DNA of 64,000 bases from Nipponacmea schrenckii (lineage: Eukaryota > Mollusca > Gastropoda > Lottiidae), in contig JAUJPP010000003.1 in assembly GCA_030562195.1 (NCBI GenBank), positions 39,872,602 through 39,936,601 on the forward strand. The letters run 5' to 3'. Shown here in pieces: positions 1 to 12,270 of this stretch; the first letter of the stretch is position 1; each line of letters begins with the position of its first letter. Made by a program: the position numbers and the translations under genes. A model generated the notes under the pieces. That model had not been told where the DNA came from and did no database searches. It saw only the letters and a list, made by a program, of their open reading frames with translations.

Positions 1-3000
1 ATCTGCATAACTAGGGAAACCAGGTTGAAAGCTTGTAAGGTATGAATGGATTGAACCTTGAACTATCATGTAAGTTGGTCTTGTTCATTGAACACAACAT
101 GCATGCAAGTCTAAACTAGGGTCTTTATTTGAAAGTCAACAATAAACAGCCAATGATGCCTTTTCTAATGATTGTGGACTGGTATATTAAAATGTTATGA
201 GCTCTGGTCCAACACAGTATTATAATAACAAGATCCAGCTGATTGTAATCATATTATACCCAATATATCTTTATCAATTGTTACCAAGATTTATGGGTAT
301 TAATAACAAATGGTTACAAAGACAAATGTATATGTTATTTAATATGGACAATATGTAATACTAGTATTAGGAAAGATATGTTTTGTTATTTTTCCAACAA
401 AAACATTGTAAACAAATGTAACTAAGGTCTGATCATTTACAGACAACCTCTGATAATTACTTAACCATGAACAAACTGCTGTACAGAGATTTCTTTCATG
501 TCTTTTGAGGAAGATTGAAGCTTAGCCAGAGTATAACAGAGGGCAAGTTAAGCATGAATAATCTGGAAAACACCAAAGAGTCAAGGAACCTAGTTGGCAG
601 AGATTATATAGCCAAAGCTTTAATTGCTCAAGTTAAATAATATTAAACCAGATATTAAGGCCTGACTTCCAAAATAACTTTCTCTCCCAATTAGATAACT
701 CAAGTCAAGTATCATTTCTAAAACAGTTCCATTTAAGTTTATATTTAACACAAAATACTGCAACGCTTCACTTATACTGATACCTATTCAATTTAACGAA
801 GGATTGAATTGGATTTCAATTATGTGATTCTTGTTTTTAAAAAGACTGCTTACAGACTTGTATTATTTTCTCGAAAAACAATCTTCAGAAGAAAATTCAA
901 AATTGAGGGTGATTAAAGATGGCTTCTTGAAATTACCCTACAATTGTATCTCATGTTTGAAAGGCAAATTACAGTACGCCTACATATTTTTTATATAAAC
1001 CTTTTACAACCATTTAAACCCTCTAATAGTCAGAATTCACATTAGTGTTAAATGTTGTTGAGTCATCAAAACAAACAGAGATGGAAATATTGATGGATTA
1101 ATAGAAATATATTTATCTTTTACTTATAGTCATTTAAAAAATACAACAACAAAACAGAGACTGAAAGCATCCTTATACATCAAATAGGTTTGGCACCAAA
1201 AAAAAATTAATGATCCAGAACTGATGAAAATAATTTGATTTATCCTGGCTAAAATCAATATTTCTCATAAATTATATCTTTGATATAAATGTGTTTTCAT
1301 CTGGTATAACCAATCCTAGAGACTTGATCTCTATCATACTAAACATAACCTTTTTTAAAATTAGTCTGAAAATATCATTTATCTTCAACTTATATAATAA
1401 CTTTATATAGTCAGTTTGCCTTTGCTACTGTCGTGACAAATTTAGCCAATGAGGTACAAAAATTTAGGACTTCATATTTTTACTTGGGCCAAAAATTAGT
1501 AAAACTATATATATGTGTAACAAGGGTGGACACTGGTTTATCTGTTTTCATAATATTTCTTAGAAATGCAAATTGTTTCAAATGACCACAGATGTGCAAC
1601 TTTCTACTATAAAAAATATTCTAAAATGAGATTATCCTTAAATAAATATTTTATATATCCTTGAATTATATATATATCTGAAACTAAACTACAAACTTGA
1701 AATACATGTATTTGAAATAGCTTCATTTTACACATGGGAGCTTCTGGACAAATTATAACAGACAGACATACTGTATAACATTAAGACACCAGACACAATA
1801 CATGAATATATATACAGTGAAACCTTGTTAACTCTACATCAGTAATCTCAACATTTTGCTTAACTCCATGTCTATACATGGTCAGGGCAATATCCTTCTA
1901 TAATCACTTTTAAAAAATATGTCGAGCATCGAGTCGGGGTATAAATTGCAACTTTTAGTTATGAATCTACCGATAATACATAATACAAGTTTTCATTTTT
2001 GGTCCGAAACCAAGTTGTGAACAAATTGCATTCAAGTACTTCAAGTGGCTTCAAAACTGTTCTTCAATTGCTGTGAAGCACTTGAAGAATTTGCAGGGAT
2101 TTATTATCAAAAATAAAATTTGGAAACAAACTTTGGGAAATAAATTTTTTTTTCTTTATTTCACTTTCAAATAAAACTTTCAAATAAATCCTATAGAAGC
2201 AATATAAGGAAATCGATACTTTTTTATGGGTGGCCGAATGTCCAAAAATTCTAGAGTCCTATTCAACTAGTCTAAACTTTTCCTGCTAAAGACAATTCTT
2301 TAGAGCTGAATACAAGTCAAATTGTATGCATACTTGTATAAATCATCGTTTACTAGACAGACATTCAAACTTTCTGTACAACTTACAACTCAATTAGACA
2401 TATCGCTACTTAGCTACATTCAACCCGCATACTTTTTAAATTAGTGCCATATAATGTTATATTATAATCATGGTAGAAGACACTATGATATCTGACTCCT
2501 CAGGTGTGATGTGAGAATACATAGCTTATCTGTTATAATAGGATAAAATAAAACCTTTGTTTTCCTTCCTGGACAACATGAGACAAAATAGTTAAATTAT
2601 ACTTTAATTACACATATAGGCTAGTGTCATATGCATGTCTAGAAAATGTCTTCAGTTGAATTCCTAATATAATGATACAGAGAAAATGTGAAAAAAATGT
2701 CTTGATAATGAGCGTTGTCAAGTGTTTTTTTTTTTAATAAGCTGGAGGCTGACAGCATGATTGATTAGTCCATCCTTTTAAAAAACAAAAAGTTGAGAAA
2801 ATTAAGTTTCACATCCTTTATGTTTGAATTTTCTACAGCTTTATGCAACTGTCATTAAGATGGATTTTAAAAAAATACTTCTTCTTTCATTTGATTATTA
2901 TGATGAAAATCACTTTGACTTTTTCTACACATACAGTAAAGTATGACACATGCATAGAACTAGACCAGGTAAATGGGCTTATAGGTTCATATATACATGT

Positions 3001-4030
3001 ACCATTACTATCCACGGTATTATTTTACCTTTGATGTCGACAACAATTATTTCATATATTAACCTGTGGACGAATCTATCGGAAAAAGGGGGTTAATAGT
3101 AAAAAAGAAACATAGTTTTCCTTGGATTGTAAGTTAGAAACCCGTCGGTTAATATTCGAAAAGGTTATATCTTATACTTATTTTATAGTTGCAACAGTAG
3201 TTTATTCAAAAGATTTTTTTGTGAGTTGGGAAACCACCAAATCAAGCTTCAAAAGTCATTACCAATATTGTACAAAAATGAATTAAAAATCCATAAATCC
3301 ATTATGGCTTTTAGGAAATTAAATGACATCCTATTTGGCTTTTTTTTATCAAAGAATCTTAAAAATGTTTTTTTGGTAACAATTTATGAAAGATAATATC
3401 CTGTCATAGCTAATCTCTTCTTATAGATAGGATTTATCCGACTTTAGAAATGTGGACATACTGTCATGCTAATGGTGCCGGTAAGTTTATGAATTACAAT
3501 GTAAAATAGTGGACTAACATCTCTGTTTGAAACTGATATTTAATTCATCATTACAAAAATTTCTCAGAAGATAATGCATGAATTATGGATGATGTGACCT
3601 GGCAAAAGATTTAAAAACCGTTTTAATTCTTGCCAGTCTTCAGAGAATTTGTAGTTTAACACTACTATAAGCCTTAAATGCAATCTTCACCATTTCAGCA
3701 GTATTTTTGTAAGTTATCTTTGCCATTGTTTTAATATAAGATATAAAAAACCAGTTTAGTAGACAGTATAGTATAGTATAATATACATGAATCATGTAGA
3801 AGATGTCAGGAATTCTTACTAACTAGACAATATAATGATAGAAACAGTTGTAAACAATAATAAACTGTTAATAACTATTTAGTTTGATATGTTCTTTATA
3901 AAGAACTGAAAGTGATCATTGACAATTTGTTGTTCTAGATAAACATTCTACATCCAGTGATAAAACCACACTTGAATTTCAACATAATATTAAAGATAGC
4001 TTGCCAGGCAAGGTAATATCAACCACTGGC
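1..4030. other. Gene-less AT-rich DNA
   Basis: I see no convincing coding exon, RNA gene or transposon here. The stretch holds only short AT-rich runs and poly-T or poly-A tracts. It lies downstream of the minus-strand Kir gene. The longest open frame, about 60 codons near 2.84-3.03 kb, has no recognisable domain and biased AT-rich composition. Confidence 0.6.
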
Positions 4031-4139
4031 AGCATTGATTATGAATAAAACCTAGGCTTAGAAAATTATCGGATCATCATTAAATTTAATAGTGCACATC
4101 TTCAAAATGATATCAACACACATACAAACAATCAAATGA

Positions 4140-5050
4140 ATACATAGAGAATTGTAGCCTGTAGAGTGAGCACGAGTTGCAATCTATAGGTTACAGAGTG
4201 AAAAAAGCAAAGTCAAACACGATATTTCACTAAAAAATTATCTGATCATCACGAAAATCAATAGGGATCATCTTCATAATGACACTGACCAACAAAATAA
4301 AAATCAAAAGAATCCATAAAGAATTGTAGCCTGTAGAGTGAGCACGAGTTGCAATCTATAGCTAATGAAGTGAAAAATGCTAAGTCAGACGCGATATTTC
4401 GGTTAAAAATTATCTGATCAACTCGAAAATCAATAGGAATCATCTTCATAATGACACTGACCCACATATTAAAAATCAAAAGAATCCATAAAGAATTGTA
4501 GCCTGTAGAGTGAGCAGGAGTTGCACCCTATAGCTAATGAAGTGAAAAAACGCTAAGTCAGACGCGATATTTCGGTGAAAAATTATTTGATCATCACGAA
4601 AATCGATAGGGATCATCTTCATAATGACACTGACCCACAAATTAAAAATCAAAAGAATCCATAAAGAATTGTAGCCTGTAGAGTGAGCACGAGTTGCAAC
4701 CTATAGCTAATGAAGTGAAAAATGCTAAGTCAGACGCGATATTTCGGTGAAAAATTATCCGATCATCTCGAAAATCAATAGGGATCATCTTCATAATGAC
4801 ACTGACCCACAAATTAAAAATCAAAAGAATCCATAAAGAATTGTAGCCTGTAGAGTGAGCACGAGTTGCACCCTATAGCTAATGAAGTGAAAAAACGCTA
4901 AGTCAGACGCGATATTTCGGTGAAAAATTATTTGATCATCACGAAAATCGATAGGGATCATCTTCATAATGACACTGACCCACAAATTAAAAATCAAAAG
5001 AATCCATAAAAAAATTGTAGCCTGTAGAGTGAGCACGAGCCAAATGTGAA
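4140..5050. repeat. Tandem array, ~173-bp unit, about 5 copies
   Basis: The phrase TTGTAGCCTGTAGAGTGAGC recurs near 4154, 4325, 4497, 4670, 4844 and 5016, a spacing of about 172-174 bp. Units share ATCTTCATAATGACACTGAC and GACGCGATATTTCGGT. The array ends in a GGACGG-rich stretch followed by ACAATATACGCCCAT. That terminus resembles the ends of the interspersed family at 22.7, 30.8, 44.4 and 61.6 kb, so this is probably an expanded copy of that family. Open frames on the minus strand repeat with the array and are not genes. Confidence 0.9.
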
Positions 5051-5107
5051 TGGACGGACGGACGGACCGAGGGCGATTACAATATACGCCCATCTTACGT
5101 GTAAAAA

Positions 5108-5478
5108 GAACATCTTTTACATGAGGATGCTCTGACCTCTTTTACACAAGGATGCTATAACACCTCTAACATGAGGATGCTATAAGACCTTTTACATGAG
5201 GATGCTATAATATTTTTTACACAAGGATGCTTTAAGTCCTTTTACATGAGGATGCTATAACACCTTTTACACAAGGATGCTATAAGACCTCTAACGTGAG
5301 GATGCTATAAGACCTCTAACATGAGGATGCTATAAGACCTCTAACATGAGGATAAGACCTCTAACATGAGGATGTTATAAGACCTCTAACATGAGGATGC
5401 TATAAGACCTTTTACATGAGGATGCTATAACACCTTTTACACAAGGATGCTATAACACCTCTAACATGAGAATGCTAT
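5108..5478. repeat. Minisatellite, 25-bp unit, ~15 copies
   Basis: Consecutive copies of a unit resembling CTATAAGACCTCTAACATG plus AGGATG run across this stretch, with variants TTTTACATGAGG, TTTTACACAAGG and CTAACATGAGG alternating. It directly follows the terminus of the ~173-bp array, so two unrelated tandem arrays abut. Confidence 0.9.
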
Positions 5479-5479
5479 T

Positions 5480-6690
5480 TACACTCCTACACGAGGGTGC
5501 TTTAACCTCTTTTGGTCCAGACCAGGAAGAGATCAAGTGTGCCAAATTAATATACAGTGAGAGTCAGGTGTTCCTCAATTGTAGTTTATATTCAAACTGT
5601 TCTAAGAATGGTTGTCAGTCGAATTCTAAAGAAGTTGAATTTAGTCCTTGTAGGTTGTAATTGCAGTATATGTGCAGTAAATATTTTTAAAAACGGTAAA
5701 CATTTCCATTGCACCAAGTTATCAATTCCATTCTGGGAGTTATTTAGTGTTCAGCTTTGGTGTGCTAGGATTCAAATGGTTCTCTGAAAGCCTGTTGGTT
5801 TACACAAAAATCTTCCTTTCTGTTCTGACCACTGTTAGATAGAATAGATAAATTATGTAATGTCAAAGGGGTTTAAAGGTCAAGAAGACTGACATTCATA
5901 TCAAATGAGAGACAAAAGTCATGGCTTTCTTGAATGACTTAGATCATTATACAATTGTAAAATCAGAATTATTTTGTGATATTTTTGACAAACAATTTCT
6001 TTTAGCATAAAACAACTTATTCAACAGCATATCTTTTTATTTTAAATGAACTGACCTTTAAACCTTATTTTATTTGAAAGTCAATATATATTATGCTGAA
6101 TCTTGAGGTTCAAAATGTAAATATGATGTATTTAACCCTGATGAATATATCAGTAGCATCAGGAATCCATATATAATAATCCACGTTAATAGGACCTGAG
6201 GTAATGCTCTTAGCTACTTGTCAAATGGACATAATTCTCTAATACTGATAATGAATCATAAGATGTATGAATCCTTACAATTGGCTGCTAAATATATTCA
6301 ATATTTTCAATATATTGACAGTCTGAAGGAAAACAAACATATATCAAATAAAACTTGATTTTACTGAGAAGGGTGTTTGCGACAATATTTATACTTAAAA
6401 ACTAATGCTTTTTTTTATAAACTATATTGTCATTTTAGAGAGTTATAGCATAGTTGAGGAAAGACATATAACGTTATATTGTTGGTGTACACAGGGTAAA
6501 TATTTTATCGCAGCCTGGTCTGAATCGAGAACGCTTTATAGCAGCCAGGTGTAGCGACTAGTAGTTTTATCCAAAATTAAAGTGGACTGCTCTGTTTATG
6601 AAACCTCAATAAGCAGAAGTATATTTGCTTGACTATAACAAACTAGTTGCAAGTATATGAAAATTTGATAATTTTACAATAAAACTTACC
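5480..6690. other. 3' flank of the Kir gene
   Basis: No coding exon is visible. On the minus strand this is the 3' side of the Kir gene and may contain its 3' UTR. The nearest AATAAA-like words on that strand lie at about 6.03-6.07 kb, some 640 bp past the stop; whether they are used cannot be judged. Confidence 0.4.
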
Positions 6691-6700
6691 CTTAAAATAG

Positions 6701-8113
6701 TCACAGAAGAGTCTCTGACTCATCTCTGGAGCCCAAATCAGTACTGACACTTCTCTGTAATGACGAGTTCTGAGGCGAGTCTAATTCATCATCATAAAAA
6801 TCAGTTTGAGCTACACCATGTCGTTTAACTATATATGGACTGGGGAAGCGTTCTGATTTGGACACAATAGATGTATTTTCATCCTCATCTATAAAAGTAC
6901 TTTCAGGACAATTTCCATTAGAGGTCATTTCAGCCAGTTCTTTGGCACTACATGAAGGGGTATCAATTGGAATGGTGTTATGGAAACGTGAAAAATCTAT
7001 TTGGTATTGGCCATCTTCTTTTTGAAAAGTAACTAAACGTTCGAATCGATGTCCCCACAAAACCTCGCCTGGCAGGTAAGAACTTCTAGCTTGTGTTGTC
7101 ATACCTGTTGATTCCACAATACCCTCTAATATGACAATAAGTTCAAATTGTTCTCGATGTAAATCTTCAGGGGATAATTCCCAAAATGGACTGTTTTCGG
7201 TTATTTTATGGACAATTATCACAGGCCAAACTAAAAATAATCGATCACGACCTTCATCAAAACCTAAATCAACATCAAATTGATACAGTGGTAACACTTC
7301 ACCTTCTTTAGTTATTTTCTTTTTTATTAATACTGCTCTGATATGTGCTTCAACAATCTGAGACTTTCTCATATCTCCCACCCTAAATAATAAACACATA
7401 TCACCATCCTGTCTACATATACATGCATTTTTACTGAACATCAGAGTCTCAGCTCGTTTTTTAGGCCGTGATAATTTCGCAAACACGATACCAGTCATTA
7501 AGGCTTGACATATAACACCAAAACACGACTGAAACATCATTAGAACAATGGCTTCAGGACATTCTTCTGTTGTATGACGAGAACCATATCCTATTGTATG
7601 TTGTGTTTCTATAGAGAATAATAAAGCAGAAGTAAAAGAATATATTTCTTTAACACAAGGCTTCCATTCTGTATCTTCAGAATGTTCTAAATCACCATGT
7701 GAAAAGCACACTAACCACCAAATTAATCCAAATATTAACCAACTTAATGTAAAAGCTAAGGCAAATAACATAAGATTATATCTCCATTTAATATCAACTA
7801 AAGTAGTAAAAATATCAGCTAAATATCTTCGTCTGCGTTTTCGTATATTAGTTTGTGTAATATTTACATCACCATTTTTATACACTAATCTTCTTCTCAT
7901 TCGTTTTGAATGATGGCGATCTGCTCGGCGATTTAACTGAGCATTATTCGTATTAGTTTGTCTTATATTCCTAGAGGCATATTCCATAAAAGAATCCTGT
8001 GAACAGCGTCTATTTTCATGTTTCCCATTTTCTAATAAATCAGGATCTGGCAAAACAGCCGCTGGGCCATTCATCCCATTGCCATAGCTGGCATCCATGA
8101 TAACCGTCTGCAT
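6701..8113 (-). CDS. Inward-rectifier potassium channel (Kir/KCNJ family)
   Basis: This encodes a 470-residue inwardly rectifying K+ channel subunit that would form plasma-membrane tetramers. I start at the ATG at 8113; four upstream in-frame codons begin with TTG just after a TAA, and a second ATG follows five codons later. Domains: a long basic cytoplasmic N-terminus (1-110), M1 (~112-136), pore helix, the filter TIGYG (173-177), M2 (~188-212), the PIP2-binding RPKKR (216-220), and the cytoplasmic Kir domain (to ~390). The extracellular disulfide pair C153/C185 keeps the 32-residue spacing of Kir2.1. The Kir2.1 D172 position is Q203, while the cytoplasmic-pore acids matching E224, D255, D259 and E299 are kept (E255, D286, D290, E330). 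The tail is serine-rich and acidic and ends SETLL. The coding region is intronless. The family call is firm; the subfamily (Kir2-like by sequence) is less certain. Confidence 0.95.
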   Translation of the reverse strand: MQTVIMDASYGNGMNGPAAVLPDPDLLENGKHENRRCSQDSFMEYASRNIRQTNTNNAQLNRRADRHHSKRMRRRLVYKNGDVNITQTNIRKRRRRYLADIFTTLVDIKWRYNLMLFALAFTLSWLIFGLIWWLVCFSHGDLEHSEDTEWKPCVKEIYSFTSALLFSIETQHTIGYGSRHTTEECPEAIVLMMFQSCFGVICQALMTGIVFAKLSRPKKRAETLMFSKNACICRQDGDMCLLFRVGDMRKSQIVEAHIRAVLIKKKITKEGEVLPLYQFDVDLGFDEGRDRLFLVWPVIIVHKITENSPFWELSPEDLHREQFELIVILEGIVESTGMTTQARSSYLPGEVLWGHRFERLVTFQKEDGQYQIDFSRFHNTIPIDTPSCSAKELAEMTSNGNCPESTFIDEDENTSIVSKSERFPSPYIVKRHGVAQTDFYDDELDSPQNSSLQRSVSTDLGSRDESETLL

Positions 8114-8125
8114 TTTGTCACACAA

Positions 8126-10820
8126 TTACATCATCATTTGATAGGGTGTTTGTAGGTGGTCTATATCAACAAACATCATTCATACTTCTTCCTGAAATAT
8201 ATAATAATATCAATATTTATGGATGATAAATATACCTGGTATATGATAACTAGAGTTATATTATCACACATTATTTTCTTGAAATTTATAAAAATAATAA
8301 TATCTTTACTAATGAGGATTAATTATTTTACTCTACAAAACTAAGATGTCATAACACCAGGAACTATTTCCATGTGACAATAGATCAAGGTAGATGAGAA
8401 GAAATATCTATATAGGTAGTAACACACAAAGTGTTAGATTATATCCAACTTTCAAGTAGGATTCTGTTACAAGCTGTTACACCAATGAATGGATTGCATC
8501 ACTGATTTTTTTAATAATTTTTCCATTTCCATGATATACACTTGGCTTGAACAGGAAGACAAAGTTAATTGCACTCAAAAAAAATTTCTGGAGTTTTTTA
8601 GGTTATTTATAAAAAACAGAAAAACAAGTTTGAAATTACAAAATAAAAGTAGAAATATTAATTAAAGCAGATGAAATCAAAGAAATAATAAGTCTGTCTC
8701 TGAATTTTACGCTAAAAAATTATGTACACAAATCTACATAAACATCCACAAAACTATTTAATATTTTGGTGGAATGATGCTAAATTATAAAAGTTAATGG
8801 CTAAAAAGTTGTAATCATCATTATATATAAAAAAACCCGAAAAAATGCCTGTACATTTACAAACAAATGTAAGCCATGACTAGAGGATATAAACCTTTGT
8901 GCATCCTTCAAGATTCAAATTATTACAAAAACAACTAACAATCTTTTGCTGAAACAAGAAATATTACACTGGGCCTCTGTGACTAAGAACAAATACTAAG
9001 TGCAAATGAAAGAACACATAACCTTTGTTGATTGACAAAGCATCACCTTCCATCTTATATAAACTGAAAGAAATGACAAAAACAAAATCTGATCCCTGAT
9101 ACAACCTTGAAATTTATGGGAACCTGGTCAAGTTTTTTTTATAATTCTAAATGATAACAGTTTTACAATCCCAAATAAAATTTTAAGAGTACCACTTGAT
9201 GTACCACTTGATGTTCTAAGGACAATTCAACAAATTAATAGTGCAGTCAGATATTTTAGAAGATATAAGAACACTAAACCTACATTATATCATCTTATAC
9301 AACCATAAAGTAACAAGATTTTGAAAATCTTTATATAATTATATAACAATGGGTTATCTAATCATATACAGGTGTACAAAGACCTTATGTTAAGCCTTTC
9401 ACCATGAATTTGACACCTTCAGTATTTTAAGTTCTCAAAGACATCTGTAGTTTTTAATTAGAAACTAAATAACTTTATAATAGTATTCAGTTCTTCTGAG
9501 ACAAAAAAATTACACAATTACATGAACTGACAAGTTAAGATCCTTATTACATCATTATTACAGATTAACACCTACCCACCCATTACTGTTACAATCTAGC
9601 AGTAAAAGTGTATCATCCCCTTCTGAATTGTATGTTGGTTGTTCTGTGTCTCTATACCAATGTACTTTGACCTTCAATCAATGTCGCAACAAAACAGGTA
9701 TAATATAAGGTCAATAACAATAATGGTCATTTTTCTGGAACAAGTATTTTTATATGACAAAGGTTGTCAGCAGTCCAAATAAGAACTACCATCAGGGTTA
9801 AAGTCCTCTAAATCATATTAATAATCATTCTGGGGTGAAAATTAAACGCATAATGAAAGAAACTATTTTGAATGAATGACTTATACACAAACATAACACT
9901 ATTACACTATTCTATCTGAAAATATATCTTTTATTGTGGACATTTGGATGCATTATTAACATAGACTCTTGTTGCCTCAGAGTACGGCATTCTTGTCACA
10001 TACAATAGATATTTTCCACACAACCAATAGTGACCAAATGCACTTCTAGTTGAGTTTCAGTACTGCATCCCCAATTTCTCTATGTTCAGGCACCTTTAAA
10101 ATATGCATAAATTTCAGCGATCATTAAGAATTATAGAACATGGAAATTTTGCTCCACAATGTTAAAAAATTCAATAATGTTCAAGGAAGGAACAGAATTA
10201 TTTTCTTTACAAGTACAATAATATGAAGCTTCTTCTAATTATCAATAAAAGGGAGTCATTTTTAGATTAGATGAAATATGGATCTAGATCAGCTTTATGT
10301 AAAATTCTGTTTTTCAACCTAAACCATTTTTATCTAATAAGCAATTCTTTCCTGTACTTGCTAAACATTCATTTCTAGCAAAATCTATTATTTTAGAAGG
10401 CTTAGAAAGGCATTGAGTAAACTTTGACAAGTAAAGTTTGAAATTTGCTTTGAGTCACAGCAAGGTGATGGCATTAGGGGCATAGGCATATTACATCTTA
10501 AACAACAGCTATAGCTAGTTCATACAGGACACTAGCATTAAGTTACAAACAGTTCCTTTAATAGCAAGAGGCCTGGGAATCTAAATGCATAGCTCATATT
10601 ATACGTCAGCATGTATCAAATACATTGTTAAACTTTCTGTACCTGATAAAACACTACCAGTTTGAAGACAGCATGAACTTTTATTAATAAGCAATTAACT
10701 GGCGTCAGACGTAGAATTCTCTACAGCAATCCAACTTGTCCTAAACTTCAATTAACCTATTGGTTATCATAGGTAGAAAGATCAACTAAACTTATTCTCA
10801 TCACAACCTGCAATAATACA
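8126..10820. other. 5' flank of the Kir gene, no gene seen
   Basis: This AT-rich DNA lies upstream of the Kir start codon. The tiny frame ATG ATG TAA sits immediately before the Kir reading frame. No acceptor is evident right at the start codon, but a 5' UTR intron cannot be excluded. Nothing else recognisable is present. Confidence 0.45.
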
Positions 10821-12270
10821 TCAAACCACCTGCTTTAACTTATTTCTCAGACATACATCCATTTTCTTCATCAAACCACCTGCTTTAACTTATTTCTCAG
10901 CCATACTTCCATTTTCTTCATCAAACCACCTGCTTTAACTTATTTCTCAGCCATACTTCCATTTTCTTCATCAAACCACCTGCTTTAACTTATTTCTCAG
11001 CCATACTTCCATTTTCTTCATCAAACCACCTGCTTTAACTTATTTCTCAGCCATACTTCCATTTTCTTCATCAAACCATCTACATTAACTTATTTCTCAG
11101 ACATACTTCCATTTTCTTCATCAAACCACCTGCTTTAACTTATTTCTCAGCCATACTTCCATTTTCTTATCAAACCACCTGCTTTAACTTATTTCTCAGC
11201 CATACTTCCATTTTCTTCATCAAACCACCTGCTTTAATTTATTTCTCAGCCATACTTCCATTTTCTTCATCAAACCATCTGCTTTAACTTATTCCACAGC
11301 CATACTTCCATTTTCTTCATCAAACCATCTGCTTTAACTTATTTCTCAGTCATACTTCCATTTTCTTTATCAAACCACCTGCTTTAACTTATTTCTCAGC
11401 CATACTTCCATTTTCTTCATCAAACCATCTGCTTTAACTTATTTCTCAGCCATACTTCCATTTTCTTCATCAAACCATCTGCTTTAACTTATTTCTCAGA
11501 CCATACTTCCATTTTCTTCATCAAACCACCTGCTTTAACTTATTTCTCAGCCATACTTCCATTTTCTTTATCAAACCACCTGCTTTAACTTATTTCTCAG
11601 CCATACTTCCATTTTCTTCATCAAACCACCTGCTTTAATTTATTTCTCAGCCATACTTCCATTTTCTTCATCAAACCATCTGCTTTAACTTATTCCACAG
11701 CCATACTTCCATTTTCTTCATCAAACCATCTGCTTTAACTTATTTCTCAGTCATACTTCCATTTTCTTTATCAAACCACCTGCTTTAACTTATTTCTCAG
11801 CCATACTTCCATTTTCTTCATCAAACCATCTGCTTTAACTTATTTCTCAGCCATACTTCCATTTTCTTCATCAAACCACCTGCTTAAACTTATTTCTCAG
11901 CCATACTTCCATTTTCTTCATCAAACCACCTGCTTTAACTTATTTCTCAGCCATACTTCCATTTTCTTCATCAAACCACCTGCTTTAACTTATTCCACAG
12001 CCATACTTCCATTTTCTTCATCAAACCACCTGCTTTAACTTATTTCTCAGCCATACTTCCATTTTCTTCATCAAACCACCTGCTTTAACTTATTCCACAG
12101 CCATACTTCCATTTTCTTCATCAAACCACCTGCTTTAACTTATTTCTCAGCCATACTTCCATTTTCTTCATCAAACCACCTGCTTTAACTTATTTCTCAG
12201 CCATACTTCCATTTTCTTCATCAAACCACCTGCTTTAACTAATTTCAGAACCATACTTTCATGTTCTTTA
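10821..12270. repeat. 50-bp minisatellite, 29 units, splice-acceptor-like on + strand
   Basis: A 50-bp unit (TCAAACCACCTGCTTTAACT, then TATTTCTCAGCCATACTTCC, then ATTTTCTTCA) repeats about 29 times with very few substitutions. One 1-bp deletion (~11168) and one 1-bp insertion (~11500) cancel. Variant units (CATCTG, TATTCCACAG, CTCAGTC, TTTCTTTATC) recur in the same order about 400 bp apart (11.22 and 11.62 kb), showing block duplication of eight units. Each unit carries CTTTAACT followed by TTATTTCTCAG, which looks like a branch point plus 3' splice site. The array is about 2.7 kb upstream of the Kir coding region, on the strand opposite to it. Confidence 0.97.

Noticed and set aside
4258..5093. 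Minus-strand open frames with repeated MKMIPIDFR peptides
   Set aside because: They recur with the ~173-bp tandem unit and are interrupted in each copy; no gene is implied.
8111..8125. Kir start four codons earlier (TTG)
   Set aside because: The upstream codon is TTG directly after a TAA stop; the first in-frame ATG at 8113 is the credible eukaryotic start.
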